Shown here one piece after another: positions 1 through 8,194 of a stretch of 64,000 nt of DNA. How positions within the stretch are numbered: the first letter of the stretch is position 1; each line of letters opens with the position of its first letter. Both the position numbers and the translations under genes were made by a program. Below the pieces are notes generated by a model. That model was not told the DNA's origin. It searched no databases and worked only from the letters and a program-made list of their open reading frames with translations. Origin of the DNA: Seramator thermalis (GTDB lineage Bacteria > Bacteroidota > Bacteroidia > Bacteroidales > Dysgonomonadaceae); NCBI RefSeq assembly GCF_004138125.1, contig NZ_RXHS01000005.1:62001-126000 (forward strand). Direction: 5' to 3'.

Positions 1-684
1 CCTTCTGTCAATGCGGTTTTTGGTAACCATCAAGCGGTGTTGAGTGGTGATTATCTGCTATCTACTGCACTTCGCGAGAGTGTTAAGACCGGGAATCTCG
101 AAATTGTTGATATTATTTCTCATCTTGGTCAAAATCTCACAGAAGGAGAACTCAGTCAGTTTGCCATTGCTAATGAAGCAATTATTGACGAGGACGAATA
201 TTTCAACGTTATCGACAAAAAAACCGCTTCGCTTCTTGCTGCATGTGCCAAAGTAGGAGCTTTGACCTCCGGCGCCGATCGTGATACTGTGAATAATTTC
301 GAAAGATTTGGACGAATTCTTGGCATTACATTTCAGTTGAAAGATGATATTTTCGATTATTACAGTCAAGATGTTGGCAAGCCTACCGGCAGTGATATTA
401 AAGAAGGAAAAATTACCCTGCCTCTCATCTTTGCGCTGCAAAATGCACCTCGTTCCGATGCTGACGAGATGCTCGAGATAATTCGTTCTCGAACTTATTC
501 TGATGCCAATGTTGCTACACTTTTGCAGTTTGCAAAAACACACGGTGGAATAGATTATACCAATCAAAAGATAGATGCTCTACTCGCTGAGGCCGATTCC
601 ATTTTGGAATCGTTAAGTTTGAACGAAGATTATCGACCGCTCTTGCAACTTTTGTTCAAGTATTTAAAAGAGAGAAGTTACTGA
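1..684 (+). CDS. Polyprenyl (octaprenyl-type) diphosphate synthase, 3' part
   Basis: Trans-isoprenyl diphosphate synthase, which extends farnesyl or geranyl diphosphate with isopentenyl diphosphate to make the side chain of menaquinone. The gene runs in from the left edge in frame, so the first Asp-rich motif is outside the window. The first visible residues (PSVNAVFGNHQAVLSGDYLL) are the family's conserved stretch after that motif. The second Asp-rich motif, DDIFD, is coded near 343-357 and is followed by GKPTGSDIKEGKITLPLI, the usual Mg-diphosphate site. It ends shortly before a hairpin that works better as a terminator for the opposing hsp20. The IspB-like long-chain class is inferred from these motifs; product chain length cannot be read from this part. 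Confidence 0.9.
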   Translation, partial: PSVNAVFGNHQAVLSGDYLLSTALRESVKTGNLEIVDIISHLGQNLTEGELSQFAIANEAIIDEDEYFNVIDKKTASLLAACAKVGALTSGADRDTVNNFERFGRILGITFQLKDDIFDYYSQDVGKPTGSDIKEGKITLPLIFALQNAPRSDADEMLEIIRSRTYSDANVATLLQFAKTHGGIDYTNQKIDALLAEADSILESLSLNEDYRPLLQLLFKYLKERSY

Positions 685-710
685 TTACAATTGCTTTTAA
701 AGAATAAAAA

Positions 711-738
711 AAAGCACCACCCTTCAAGATGGCGCTTT
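711..738 (-). terminator. Intrinsic terminator of hsp20
   Basis: Read on the minus strand this is a 9-bp stem (AAAGCGCCA pairing with TGGTGCTTT, one G-U pair) with a 10-base loop, followed directly by a run of eight T. It lies 42 bases past the hsp20 stop. On the plus strand, for the convergent synthase gene, the same hairpin has an A-C mismatch and no T run. Confidence 0.75.
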
Positions 739-779
739 CCCGCTTTATTACGTTTTCCTATTTGCGGGGCTAAAAGCTG

Positions 780-1229
780 TTATTGAATTTCGATGCGTTT
801 AGCCTTTGTAACGTTTTCATCTTCTTTCTTGACAGGTATCTCTACCATCAAAACACCGTTTTCAACTTTCGCATTTATTTTGTCTTTCTCCGCATTTTCA
901 GGGAGAATCATCGTTCTTTGGAATTGTGTGTAAGAGAATTCGCGTCTCAGGTATTTACCTTTTTTGTCTTTTTCTTCACTTTCGTTTTTCTTTTCGAAAC
1001 TGATGATCAAGTTGTTGTCATCATCCACCATCACATTGCAATCTTCCTTCGTCATTCCCGGAGCAGCGACCTCTACCACAAATCCATTTTCTTCTTCACG
1101 AATGTTGATTGCAGGTACCGACCTATTGCTCGTCAGCCATTCGTTACCGAAGAAATCGTTGAATACACTCGGTACTAAATCGTTGAATACGCTCGGTAAC
1201 CAATTGGTTGTTCTTTTTACCAGTGCCAT
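780..1229 (-). CDS. Hsp20 small heat-shock protein
   Basis: ATP-independent holdase chaperone of the cytoplasm. The alpha-crystallin domain occupies roughly residues 38-140, with the typical AAPGMTKED and GVLMVEIPVKK (G-V-L) strands. The N-terminal arm carries an exact-phase duplication: PSVFND occurs twice eight residues apart, coded by a 24-bp tandem repeat. The start at 1229 is preceded by AAAGGAGGG on the minus strand, an unusually strong Shine-Dalgarno for this phylum. The upstream 150 bases hold an inverted repeat that may be a heat-shock or stress operator. The gene is monocistronic, closed by the terminator at 711-738. Confidence 0.95.
   Translation of the reverse strand: MALVKRTTNWLPSVFNDLVPSVFNDFFGNEWLTSNRSVPAINIREEENGFVVEVAAPGMTKEDCNVMVDDDNNLIISFEKKNESEEKDKKGKYLRREFSYTQFQRTMILPENAEKDKINAKVENGVLMVEIPVKKEDENVTKAKRIEIQ
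1153..1200. repeat. 24-bp tandem duplication inside hsp20
   Basis: Two head-to-tail 24-bp copies (1153-1176 and 1177-1200) differ at three positions. They add eight residues (PSVFND repeated) to the N-terminal arm of Hsp20 without disturbing the frame. Confidence 0.85.
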
Positions 1230-1236
1230 AGTTGTG

Positions 1237-1245
1237 CCCTCCTTT
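1237..1245 (-). promoter_or_regulatory. Strong Shine-Dalgarno of hsp20
   Basis: AAAGGAGGG on the minus strand, 7 bases before the ATG at 1229. It nearly matches the full anti-Shine-Dalgarno complement. Bacteroidota genes rarely carry such a site, so it stands out and fixes the start codon. Confidence 0.7.
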
Positions 1246-1327
1246 CTTATTTTTTATTTTTCAACTTTCACTATCAAACAAGCAAATGGCATGCCAATCC
1301 ATTTTCGTAAAGTTTACCTATTTGAAA

Positions 1328-1342
1328 ATGACAAAATGTCAT
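1328..1342. promoter_or_regulatory. Inverted repeat upstream of hsp20
   Basis: ATGACA-AAA-TGTCAT is a perfect 6-3-6 inverted repeat about 100 bases before the hsp20 start. A near copy of its left part (ATGTCAAAATG, 10 of 11 matching) lies 52 bases further upstream at 1380-1390, about five helical turns away. The arrangement fits a binding site for a stress regulator; the protein is unknown. Confidence 0.4.
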
Positions 1343-1462
1343 AAAATATCAAATTAATAGGTTGTTATTGGCCAAAGCTATGTCAAAATGTATGATTATT
1401 GGAGAAAATCACAACTCTTTGCTAAAAGTGGCTGTGAACGTCGAGTGCAAAAATCGATTCAA

Positions 1463-2329
1463 TTAGTCCTCAATTGCTTTCAATAATGTATTTGCCAATC
1501 GGCTTGTGCCTATTCTGAAAAGGTCTTTGTTGCACCATTCGTTACCCAATATTTCTTTCACAATTGTGTAATATTTTACGGCATCTTCAACTGACGAAAC
1601 ACCTCCGGCAACTTTGAATCCGATTTTCGTCTTCGTTTTGTCGTAATACGATTTTATGGCGTGGCACATCACGTACGCAGCTTCAAGTGTTGCTCCTTCA
1701 TAAATTTTTCCGGTTGATGTTTTGATGAAATCAGCTCCCGAATACATCGCCAGAATGGCTGCATTGTGAATGTTTGTGGCAGTTTTAAGTGCTCCGGTTT
1801 CGAGAATTACTTTTAGTTTTGCTTCGTGGCAGGCAAACTTCACTTCTTCGATTTCTTCGCACATCTCTTCATATTCTTCTCCGAAAAAGAGGCCCAAATT
1901 AATGACAATGTCAATTTCGTCGGCGCCATCCATGACGGCAAGTGCCGTTTCGGCAATTTTTGTTTCGGTAAAAGTCTGCGAGGTAGGAAATCCTCCTGAA
2001 ACACATGCGATTTGCACATCTGCAGTCAGCGCTTCTCTTACCGTTTTGGCGAAATTGGGATACACGCAGATGGCCGCAACATTATCTATTTCGGGGTTTG
2101 TTCCTTCGAAATCGTTCACTTGCTGAACCATCTTCCAGATATGTTCGCGAGTATCTGTACCATTCAGCGATGTGAGATCGATGCATGAGTATAGAAGTTT
2201 ATACACCTGTTTGTTGTTGTTTTCTGCATACTTTTCGTTAATCAGTTCGGCAACCTTGCTTTTAACCTGTTCGTCGGACAAATCGAATGAATGCGTGCGA
2301 AGCACGTCGGTATAACTTTTGATATCCAT
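1463..2329 (-). CDS. deoC: Deoxyribose-phosphate aldolase
   Basis: Cleaves 2-deoxyribose 5-phosphate to glyceraldehyde 3-phosphate and acetaldehyde in deoxynucleoside catabolism. Class I aldolase TIM barrel; the Schiff-base lysine is K203 in FIKTSTGK, the second catalytic lysine is K239 in GFKVAGG, and D140 sits in EIDIVINLG. At 288 residues it is the longer form common in Bacteroidota. It is the last gene of the leftward run mnmG-apt-uvrC-dtd-mazG-deoC, 42 bases after the MazG-like gene. Confidence 0.96.
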   Translation of the reverse strand: MDIKSYTDVLRTHSFDLSDEQVKSKVAELINEKYAENNNKQVYKLLYSCIDLTSLNGTDTREHIWKMVQQVNDFEGTNPEIDNVAAICVYPNFAKTVREALTADVQIACVSGGFPTSQTFTETKIAETALAVMDGADEIDIVINLGLFFGEEYEEMCEEIEEVKFACHEAKLKVILETGALKTATNIHNAAILAMYSGADFIKTSTGKIYEGATLEAAYVMCHAIKSYYDKTKTKIGFKVAGGVSSVEDAVKYYTIVKEILGNEWCNKDLFRIGTSRLANTLLKAIED

Positions 2330-2371
2330 TTTTTTCGTAAAATTACAGTTTGGTGATTGTGATTGTATATT

Positions 2372-2713
2372 TTATTCTTTATTGTCTGAATTCAGTTTCT
2401 TGTTTTGTTTGTGGCGTTCGGCATCTCTGTTTGTTTTCTTTTCGATATTGTTTGCAAATGCCTGTTCCAAATCTACGCCGGTTTGATTGGCAAGGCAAAT
2501 CAAAACCCACAGCACGTCGGCCATTTCATCGGCTAAATCATATTTTTTGTCCGATTCTTTGAAAGATTGTTCTCCGTAGGTACGTGCGATAATGCGCGCA
2601 AGTTCACCAACTTCCTCGGTAAGTATGGCCATGTTTGTCAATTCGCTGAAATAGCGAACGCCGTAGGTCTTGATCCATTTGTCAACCTGAAGTTGAGCTT
2701 CTTCCAGTGTCAT
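2372..2713 (-). CDS. MazG-like nucleotide pyrophosphohydrolase
   Basis: All-alpha NTP pyrophosphohydrolase of the MazG type, thought to remove non-canonical nucleoside triphosphates. The metal-binding pattern is visible: EEVGEL, then DLADEMADVLWVL about 25 residues later. The start at 2713 (MTLEEAQLQVDKWI) is preferred over the in-frame ATG at 2743 because it matches the family start and avoids a 25-base overlap with dtd. Length about 113 residues. The neighbours dtd, uvrC and apt suggest a nucleotide-quality role; exact substrate unknown. Confidence 0.88.
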   Translation of the reverse strand: MTLEEAQLQVDKWIKTYGVRYFSELTNMAILTEEVGELARIIARTYGEQSFKESDKKYDLADEMADVLWVLICLANQTGVDLEQAFANNIEKKTNRDAERHKQNKKLNSDNKE

Positions 2714-2718
2714 TGTCT

Positions 2719-3168
2719 TTATTTTTCTTTTGAGTCTATCCAAATGGTAACGGGCCCGTCATTAACGAGCGAAACTTGCATGTCGGCACCAAATTCACCG
2801 GTTTTCACGTCCTGTTGCAATATTTGGCTCATCGATGAGCAAAATTCTTCGTAGATCGGGATGGCAAAATCCGGTTTGGATGCCCGTATGTATGATGGCC
2901 GATTCCCTTTTCGAGTGTCTGCAAACAGGGTGAATTGCGAAACGACCAACACTTCACCTCCTGTTTGGAGTATCGATTGATTCATGATACCTTTTTCGTC
3001 GTCGAATATTCTGAGATTTGCTGCTTTTCTGCAAATATACTGAATATCTTCACGATTATCGGCATCTTCTATACCAATGAAGATCAACATTCCTTCTCCT
3101 ATGCTGCTTTTTTCGTTTCCGCCGATATGCACGGATGCAGATAATACTCGCTGAATGAGTGCCCGCAT
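2719..3168 (-). CDS. dtd: D-aminoacyl-tRNA deacylase
   Basis: Removes D-amino acids (and glycine from tRNA-Ala) mischarged onto tRNA. Both family signatures are present: SQFTLF near residue 78 and NDGPVT near residue 138, which form the cross-subunit active site of the homodimer. At 149 residues it has the usual DTD length. It begins 3 bases after the uvrC stop, so the two are translationally close. Confidence 0.96.
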   Translation of the reverse strand: MRALIQRVLSASVHIGGNEKSSIGEGMLIFIGIEDADNREDIQYICRKAANLRIFDDEKGIMNQSILQTGGEVLVVSQFTLFADTRKGNRPSYIRASKPDFAIPIYEEFCSSMSQILQQDVKTGEFGADMQVSLVNDGPVTIWIDSKEK

Positions 3169-3170
3169 GA

Positions 3171-4967
3171 TTATGATTGATTTTTGAAGTGATCGATTAC
3201 AATTTTTCCTTTTGATTCACCCACTACTTCGATGATTTCTTTTTCGTCAGCTTCTTTCAATCGTTTGATGCTTTTGAAATGTGTCAACAATTTTTTTCTC
3301 GTCTCCGTTCCCACGCCTTTGATATTGTCGAATTCTGAAGTCAATTGCGATTTGCTTCTTTTTTGTCGATGAAAGGTAATACCGAATCGATGAGCTTCGT
3401 CTCGAAGTTGTTGAATGAGTTTTAAGGTTTCCGAATTTTTGTCGAGGTAGAGTGGGATAGGGTCTTCGGGAAAATAAATTTCCTCCAATCGCTTTGCTAT
3501 GCCGATTACGGCAATTTTGCCGTATAATCCAATTTTCTGAAGCGAATCTACTGCAGCGTGAAGTTGGCCTTTACCGCCGTCAATTACAATGAGTTGTGGC
3601 AGTGGAGAGCCCTCGTTAAGTGCGCGAGAATAGCGTCTTTCCACAATCTCTCGCATCGATGCGAAATCGTCGGGTCCTACAACGGTTTTCACATTAAAAT
3701 GTCGGTAGTCTTTTTTCGAAGGTTTTGCTTTTTTAAACACGACGCACGAAGCAACTGGATTTGTCCCTTGAATATTTGAATTGTCGAAGCATTCGATATG
3801 CCAGGGAATTTCTTTCAGATGCAAATCTTTTTGGACGGTTGTCAGAATTCTTGTGGCACGTTGGTCGGGATTCAGCATTTCTGCTTTTTTCAACTTATCG
3901 AGTTTGTATTGTTTGACATTTTTGTCCGAAAGTTCCAGCAGTTTCTTTTTATCGCCACGTTGAGGAATCGTGAATTCTACATTTGTGAGCGTGAGATCGG
4001 GCAGAAAAGGGACGATGATTTCTTTGGATTCGCTCCCAAATCGTTGGCGCATTTCCACAATGCCAAGGCTTAACAATTCCTCTCTCGTTTCATCTAATTT
4101 TTTTCGGTATTCAAATGTATATGCTTGCACTACGGCTCCATTAACAACATGCAGGTAATTAATGTAAGCCGAATTTTCGTCGTCGTCGTATCCAAAAACA
4201 TCTAAGTTGTAATTTAAATTGCTGACAACCTGCGATTTTTCTCTGAAATTCTGTATCAACAAATATTTTTCTTTCAAGGCCTGTGCCTCTTCAAATCGAA
4301 GTTCTTCTGCGTATTGCTGCATTTTCGATTGAAGTTGTTTTTCTACAATGCCGACATTCCCTTTTAAAATTTCAACAATTTCCTCGATGTTTTTATTGTA
4401 ATCTTCGAGTGATTGATATCCTTCGCACGGACCTTGACAACGTTTGATGTGATATTCCAGACATACTTTAAACTTCCCGGCAGCTATGTTTTCGGGGGTA
4501 AGATTCAACCTGCAGGTTCTCACATGATACACTTTTCGGAAAATATCAATCAGTGCGTTGACGGACATCACCGATGTATATGGCCCGAAATATTTGGATC
4601 CGTCCTTGACAATATTTCTTGTTTTGTAAACCCTTGGAAAATATTCGTTTTTAACCACGATTGAAGGGTAAGTTTTGTCATCCTTCAGCATCACATTATA
4701 TCGCGGTTTCAGTTGCTTGATAAGGTTGTTTTCGAGCAAAAACGACTCTTCTTCGCTATTGACGACAATATATTTTATCTGACGAATATTTTTGACCAGA
4801 ACTCTCGTTTTGGGGTTATCCTGAAATTTGTTGAAATAAGAAGATACGCGACGTTTTAAGTCTTTTGCTTTTCCCACATAGATAACTTTGCCTTTTTCGT
4901 CGAGAAATTGGTAACATCCGGGACTGTGAGGAATTATTTTGAGCGTATTTTCTATTTCAGAATTCAC
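3171..4967 (-). CDS. uvrC: UvrABC excinuclease subunit C
   Basis: Makes both incisions in nucleotide-excision repair. Domain order: GIY-YIG nuclease (CYQFLDEKGKVIYVGKAKDLKRR split over residues 18-41), Cys-containing linker, UVR motif (about 205-240), the RNase H-like second nuclease (ECFDNSNIQG, later VIDGGKGQLHA) and a C-terminal helix-hairpin-helix pair (NIKGVGTETRKKLL). Full length at 598 residues. It starts 12 bases after the apt stop, in one operon with apt and dtd. Confidence 0.97.
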   Translation of the reverse strand: MNSEIENTLKIIPHSPGCYQFLDEKGKVIYVGKAKDLKRRVSSYFNKFQDNPKTRVLVKNIRQIKYIVVNSEEESFLLENNLIKQLKPRYNVMLKDDKTYPSIVVKNEYFPRVYKTRNIVKDGSKYFGPYTSVMSVNALIDIFRKVYHVRTCRLNLTPENIAAGKFKVCLEYHIKRCQGPCEGYQSLEDYNKNIEEIVEILKGNVGIVEKQLQSKMQQYAEELRFEEAQALKEKYLLIQNFREKSQVVSNLNYNLDVFGYDDDENSAYINYLHVVNGAVVQAYTFEYRKKLDETREELLSLGIVEMRQRFGSESKEIIVPFLPDLTLTNVEFTIPQRGDKKKLLELSDKNVKQYKLDKLKKAEMLNPDQRATRILTTVQKDLHLKEIPWHIECFDNSNIQGTNPVASCVVFKKAKPSKKDYRHFNVKTVVGPDDFASMREIVERRYSRALNEGSPLPQLIVIDGGKGQLHAAVDSLQKIGLYGKIAVIGIAKRLEEIYFPEDPIPLYLDKNSETLKLIQQLRDEAHRFGITFHRQKRSKSQLTSEFDNIKGVGTETRKKLLTHFKSIKRLKEADEKEIIEVVGESKGKIVIDHFKNQS

Positions 4968-4979
4968 TGCAAATTTTTT

Positions 4980-5510
4980 TCAGATTTTAAACTTCAATAT
5001 TGTATCTATATCTACATCATGATTGAATAATGCACGACCGTTCAACTCTTCCAATTCGATCAGAAAATTGATATATATTTTTTTTACGCCCAATTTTTTC
5101 ACGAGTTGGTATGCTGCAGCCATTGTACCTCCTGTAGCCAACAAATCGTCGTGAATGAGAACGACATCTTCCGGGACAAGTGCATCCTCATGAATTTGAA
5201 TCACATCATCGCCATATTCTTTCGAATATTTTTCTTCGATTGTCTTATAAGGAAGTTTCCCGGGTTTTCGGATCGGAACAAACCCTGCATGCAGTCTGAT
5301 TGCAGTTGCGGGTCCCATAAAGAAACCGCGAGACTCTATTCCAACCACTTTGGTGATGCCTTTATCTTTGTATCGTTCATAAAGAATATCCGATAATTCC
5401 TGCAGATGATCTGCATTTTGAAATAGGGTGGTTATGTCCTTAAATTGTATCCCCTCAATCGGAAAGTCGGGAATATTACGCACTGCTTCTGTAAGTTTTT
5501 CTATACTCAT
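4980..5510 (-). CDS. apt: Adenine phosphoribosyltransferase
   Basis: Purine salvage: adenine plus PRPP gives AMP and diphosphate. The PRPP loop is LIHDDLLATGGTMAAA; the usual VDDLLATGGT has a His in place of the first Val. The SRGFFMGP and IRKPGKLPYKT segments are also typical. 176 residues, normal length. It is separated from mnmG by a 43-base gap that holds the parS site. Confidence 0.96.
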   Translation of the reverse strand: MSIEKLTEAVRNIPDFPIEGIQFKDITTLFQNADHLQELSDILYERYKDKGITKVVGIESRGFFMGPATAIRLHAGFVPIRKPGKLPYKTIEEKYSKEYGDDVIQIHEDALVPEDVVLIHDDLLATGGTMAAAYQLVKKLGVKKIYINFLIELEELNGRALFNHDVDIDTILKFKI

Positions 5511-5529
5511 TATTTTTGTTTATTAGTAA

Positions 5530-5545
5530 TGTTCCACGTGAAACA
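5530..5545. promoter_or_regulatory. parS: parS centromere site (ParB binding)
   Basis: TGTTCCACGTGAAACA matches the bacterial parS consensus TGTTNCACGTGAAACA at every position, and the flanking A and T extend the palindrome to 18 bases. It lies in the 43-base gap between the mnmG stop and the apt start. parS sites cluster around the replication origin and are bound by ParB for chromosome segregation, so the window is probably origin-proximal. No second copy was noticed in the window. Confidence 0.88.
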
Positions 5546-5553
5546 TTTTGTGT

Positions 5554-7428
5554 CTATCTTCCTAATAATATAAGCAATACCGAAATGTCGTTTGGCGAAA
5601 CGCCGGGAATTCTGCTCGCCTGTGCGATGGTTTCGGGGTTAATTTTGGTGAGTTTCTGTCGTGCTTCGGTGGACAAAGACTGAATTTCGTTGTAGTTGAA
5701 TTTATCTTTGATCCGAATATCTTCGAGTCGCGATATTTTGTCTGCCATTAATTTTTCGCGTTTGATATAACCGTCATATTTTATCTTTATGTTTGCCGAT
5801 TCTACGATTTCGTCGCGGCGATTCGGAATTTGTTCAACCTGTGCTTTCAATGGAGCGATTTCTTCAGTTAACGTTTCAATATCGATGTGTGGCCGCGAAA
5901 GCAGTTCGATGAGTTTTACGCCACGTTTCAGAGGCGCTGTGCCGATTCTTTCCAGAAACGGATTGATGCGATCGGCTTTGACCGAGAAATTTGAGATAAA
6001 ATCGATGAGTTTGGCAATTTCAGCTTCCTTCTCATCCAAGAGTTGGATCCGATCGTGCTTAGCCAATCCAATTTCGAAGCCTTTGCGCGTTAGTCGTTCA
6101 TCGGCATTGTCCTGACGAAGCAAAATTCTGTATTCGGCTCTCGATGTGAACATTCGATAGGGCTCGTCCACGCCTTTTGTTATTAAATCATCTATCAGCA
6201 CACCAATATAGGCTTCGTCGCGGTGCAATACGAAAGGATTGCCTCCGTGACAATTGATATGGGCGTTGATTCCGGCTATCAGTCCTTGTCCTGCGGCTTC
6301 TTCATAGCCGGTTGTTCCGTTGATTTGCCCTGCAAAAAACAGATTCTTTATGTGTTTCGTCTCGAGCGTTGCATAAAGTTGGGTCGGATCGAAAAAATCG
6401 TATTCGATGGCATATCCGGGCCGGAAAATATGAACATTGCGAAATGCCGGTATGCGTTGCAAAGCGTTTAGTTGGGTTTGCAAGGGTAGGGAAGATGAAA
6501 AACCGTTCAGATAATATTCGTTGGTATGTTCACCTTCCGGCTCTAAAAAAAGTTGATGGCTCGTTTTTTGCGAAAATGTAACGATTTTTGTTTCGATACT
6601 CGGACAATAGCGAGGCCCGATGCTTTTGATTTGTCCGTTATAAAGGGGTGAATCGCTTAGACCTTCTCTCAACGCTTCATGCACGTATTCCGAAGTATTG
6701 GCAATCCAACAGCTGCGCTGGATGAGCTGTCGTTGAACATGGGGAAGATAAGAGAATTTGTGAAAATCGTCATCTCCCTTTTGTTCTTCCAAAAGGGAAA
6801 AATCGACGCTTCGTCCGTCGATGCGAACCGGCGTTCCCGTTTTCATACGATCGGCTTTGAATCCTGCATCTCGAAGCTGCTCGGACAATCCGAAAGAGGC
6901 CGGCTCTGCAACTCTGCCGCCACTTATTTGTACTTTTCCGATATGCATCAATCCGTTCAAAAATGTTCCGTTGGTCAAAACAACGGCTTTGGCTGTGAAT
7001 TCGACTTGCATTTTAGTCTTTACACCCGCAACCGAACCGTTTTTCAACAGAAGTTCCGTTACGGTATCTTGCCACATATACAGATTGGGCGTATTTTCGA
7101 TGATCTCGCGCCAGGTGGCGATAAACTTCATTCGGTCGCTTTGCACCCGTGGACTCCACATAGCCGGACCTTTCGAACGATTTAACATCCGAAATTGTAT
7201 TGCCGTTCGGTCACTCACTATTCCCATTTGGCCTCCTAACGCGTCTATTTCGCGCACAATTTGCCCTTTGGCAATTCCACCTACTGCCGGATTGCAGCTC
7301 ATTTGGGCAATTTTGTTCATATCCATGGTGATGAGCAGCGTTTTCGAACCCATGTTGGCTGCTGCAACCGCAGCTTCACAACCGGCATGACCTGCTCCCA
7401 CCACAATTATATCGTAATTAAAATTCAT
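5554..7428 (-). CDS. mnmG: tRNA uridine-5-carboxymethylaminomethyl modification enzyme MnmG (GidA)
   Basis: FAD- and folate-dependent partner of MnmE that installs the cmnm5 group on U34 of several tRNAs. The N-terminal dinucleotide fold is DIIVVGAGHAGCEAA, followed by the family segments CNPAVGGIAKGQIVREIDALGG and GTFLNGLMHIG. The start at 7428 (MNFNYD) is chosen because a promoter -7 element covers the in-frame upstream ATG at 7452; this gives 624 residues. It heads the leftward cluster toward apt and uvrC. Confidence 0.97.
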   Translation of the reverse strand: MNFNYDIIVVGAGHAGCEAAVAAANMGSKTLLITMDMNKIAQMSCNPAVGGIAKGQIVREIDALGGQMGIVSDRTAIQFRMLNRSKGPAMWSPRVQSDRMKFIATWREIIENTPNLYMWQDTVTELLLKNGSVAGVKTKMQVEFTAKAVVLTNGTFLNGLMHIGKVQISGGRVAEPASFGLSEQLRDAGFKADRMKTGTPVRIDGRSVDFSLLEEQKGDDDFHKFSYLPHVQRQLIQRSCWIANTSEYVHEALREGLSDSPLYNGQIKSIGPRYCPSIETKIVTFSQKTSHQLFLEPEGEHTNEYYLNGFSSSLPLQTQLNALQRIPAFRNVHIFRPGYAIEYDFFDPTQLYATLETKHIKNLFFAGQINGTTGYEEAAGQGLIAGINAHINCHGGNPFVLHRDEAYIGVLIDDLITKGVDEPYRMFTSRAEYRILLRQDNADERLTRKGFEIGLAKHDRIQLLDEKEAEIAKLIDFISNFSVKADRINPFLERIGTAPLKRGVKLIELLSRPHIDIETLTEEIAPLKAQVEQIPNRRDEIVESANIKIKYDGYIKREKLMADKISRLEDIRIKDKFNYNEIQSLSTEARQKLTKINPETIAQASRIPGVSPNDISVLLILLGR

Positions 7429-7449
7429 CTGCGATTTTATGTAAGCTTG

Positions 7450-7457
7450 CAAAGATA
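7450..7457 (-). promoter_or_regulatory. Promoter -7 element of mnmG
   Basis: TATCTTTG on the minus strand matches the Bacteroides TAnnTTTG element, about 21 bases before the MnmG ATG at 7428. It overlaps the alternative ATG at 7452, which it therefore rules out. Confidence 0.6.
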
Positions 7458-7739
7458 CTAAAAAAGAAAATTTGGCAGTAAAACTTTATGTTAATGGAGG
7501 ATAACAATGCATCGCTCAAGGTATTTTACCAAAATATGAAGATACCCAATAAATGATTGATGCCGGATACCCTTGAAGATTGCACCCGAAATGGTCTTTA
7601 ATCGATGAATCCCGCATATAACAAGCCGATCAACAAAAGCCATCTTTCGAATATTTTGATTCAATTATCTGTAAAAAATGAGATTCCGGCAATTTCTTTT
7701 TCCTGAAGATTCTCGGATGGGATTATGATTTCGGCTTAG
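7458..7739. other. Intergenic region without recognisable gene
   Basis: About 280 bases between ybeY (leftward, ends 7740) and the mnmG promoter. No open frame with family-like residues, no tRNA-like fold and no clear T-tailed hairpin was seen on either strand. Confidence 0.5.
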
Positions 7740-8159
7740 TTATTTCGATCTGATTGATAGAGCTTTATCTTCTGCTTTTCGCATTTTTTTGCTATCTGCT
7801 TCAGATTTGTCCTTCAAACCACAGAGATGCAATATGCCATGAATGATGACGCGATGCAATTCATCATCGAAATTTGTTCCGTATTTTTCGGCATTTGAAC
7901 GCACAGTGTCGATGCCGATAAAAATATCGCCCGATATGCGATCGCCTTCCGAATAATCAAACGTGATAATATCCGTGTAGAAATCGTGATGAAGATAGGT
8001 CTGATTGATTTCCAAAATTTTTGCGTCATCGCAAAAAATGTAGGAAATATCACCGGCCTTTTTTCCGTACTCTTCAGCTATAACCTTTATCCAGTTAGAA
8101 GTTGCGCGTTTTTTTATATTGGGTAGAGCCACATTTTCGGCTTGAAAAGTGATAGCCAT
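7740..8159 (-). CDS. ybeY: Endoribonuclease YbeY (rRNA maturation)
   Basis: Zinc-dependent endonuclease for 16S rRNA 3'-end processing and 70S quality control. The metal site is HGILHLCG near residue 110. The third histidine found in many bacteria (GYDH) is replaced (GLKDKSE), which I believe is common in Bacteroidota YbeY. 139 residues. It lies 35 bases after the SpmA/B-like gene and ahead of mnmG, so it may be the second gene of a two-gene unit. Confidence 0.93.
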   Translation of the reverse strand: MAITFQAENVALPNIKKRATSNWIKVIAEEYGKKAGDISYIFCDDAKILEINQTYLHHDFYTDIITFDYSEGDRISGDIFIGIDTVRSNAEKYGTNFDDELHRVIIHGILHLCGLKDKSEADSKKMRKAEDKALSIRSK

Positions 8160-8194
8160 GTTCGAATGATTTTATTGATTATTTTCGATGTAAA

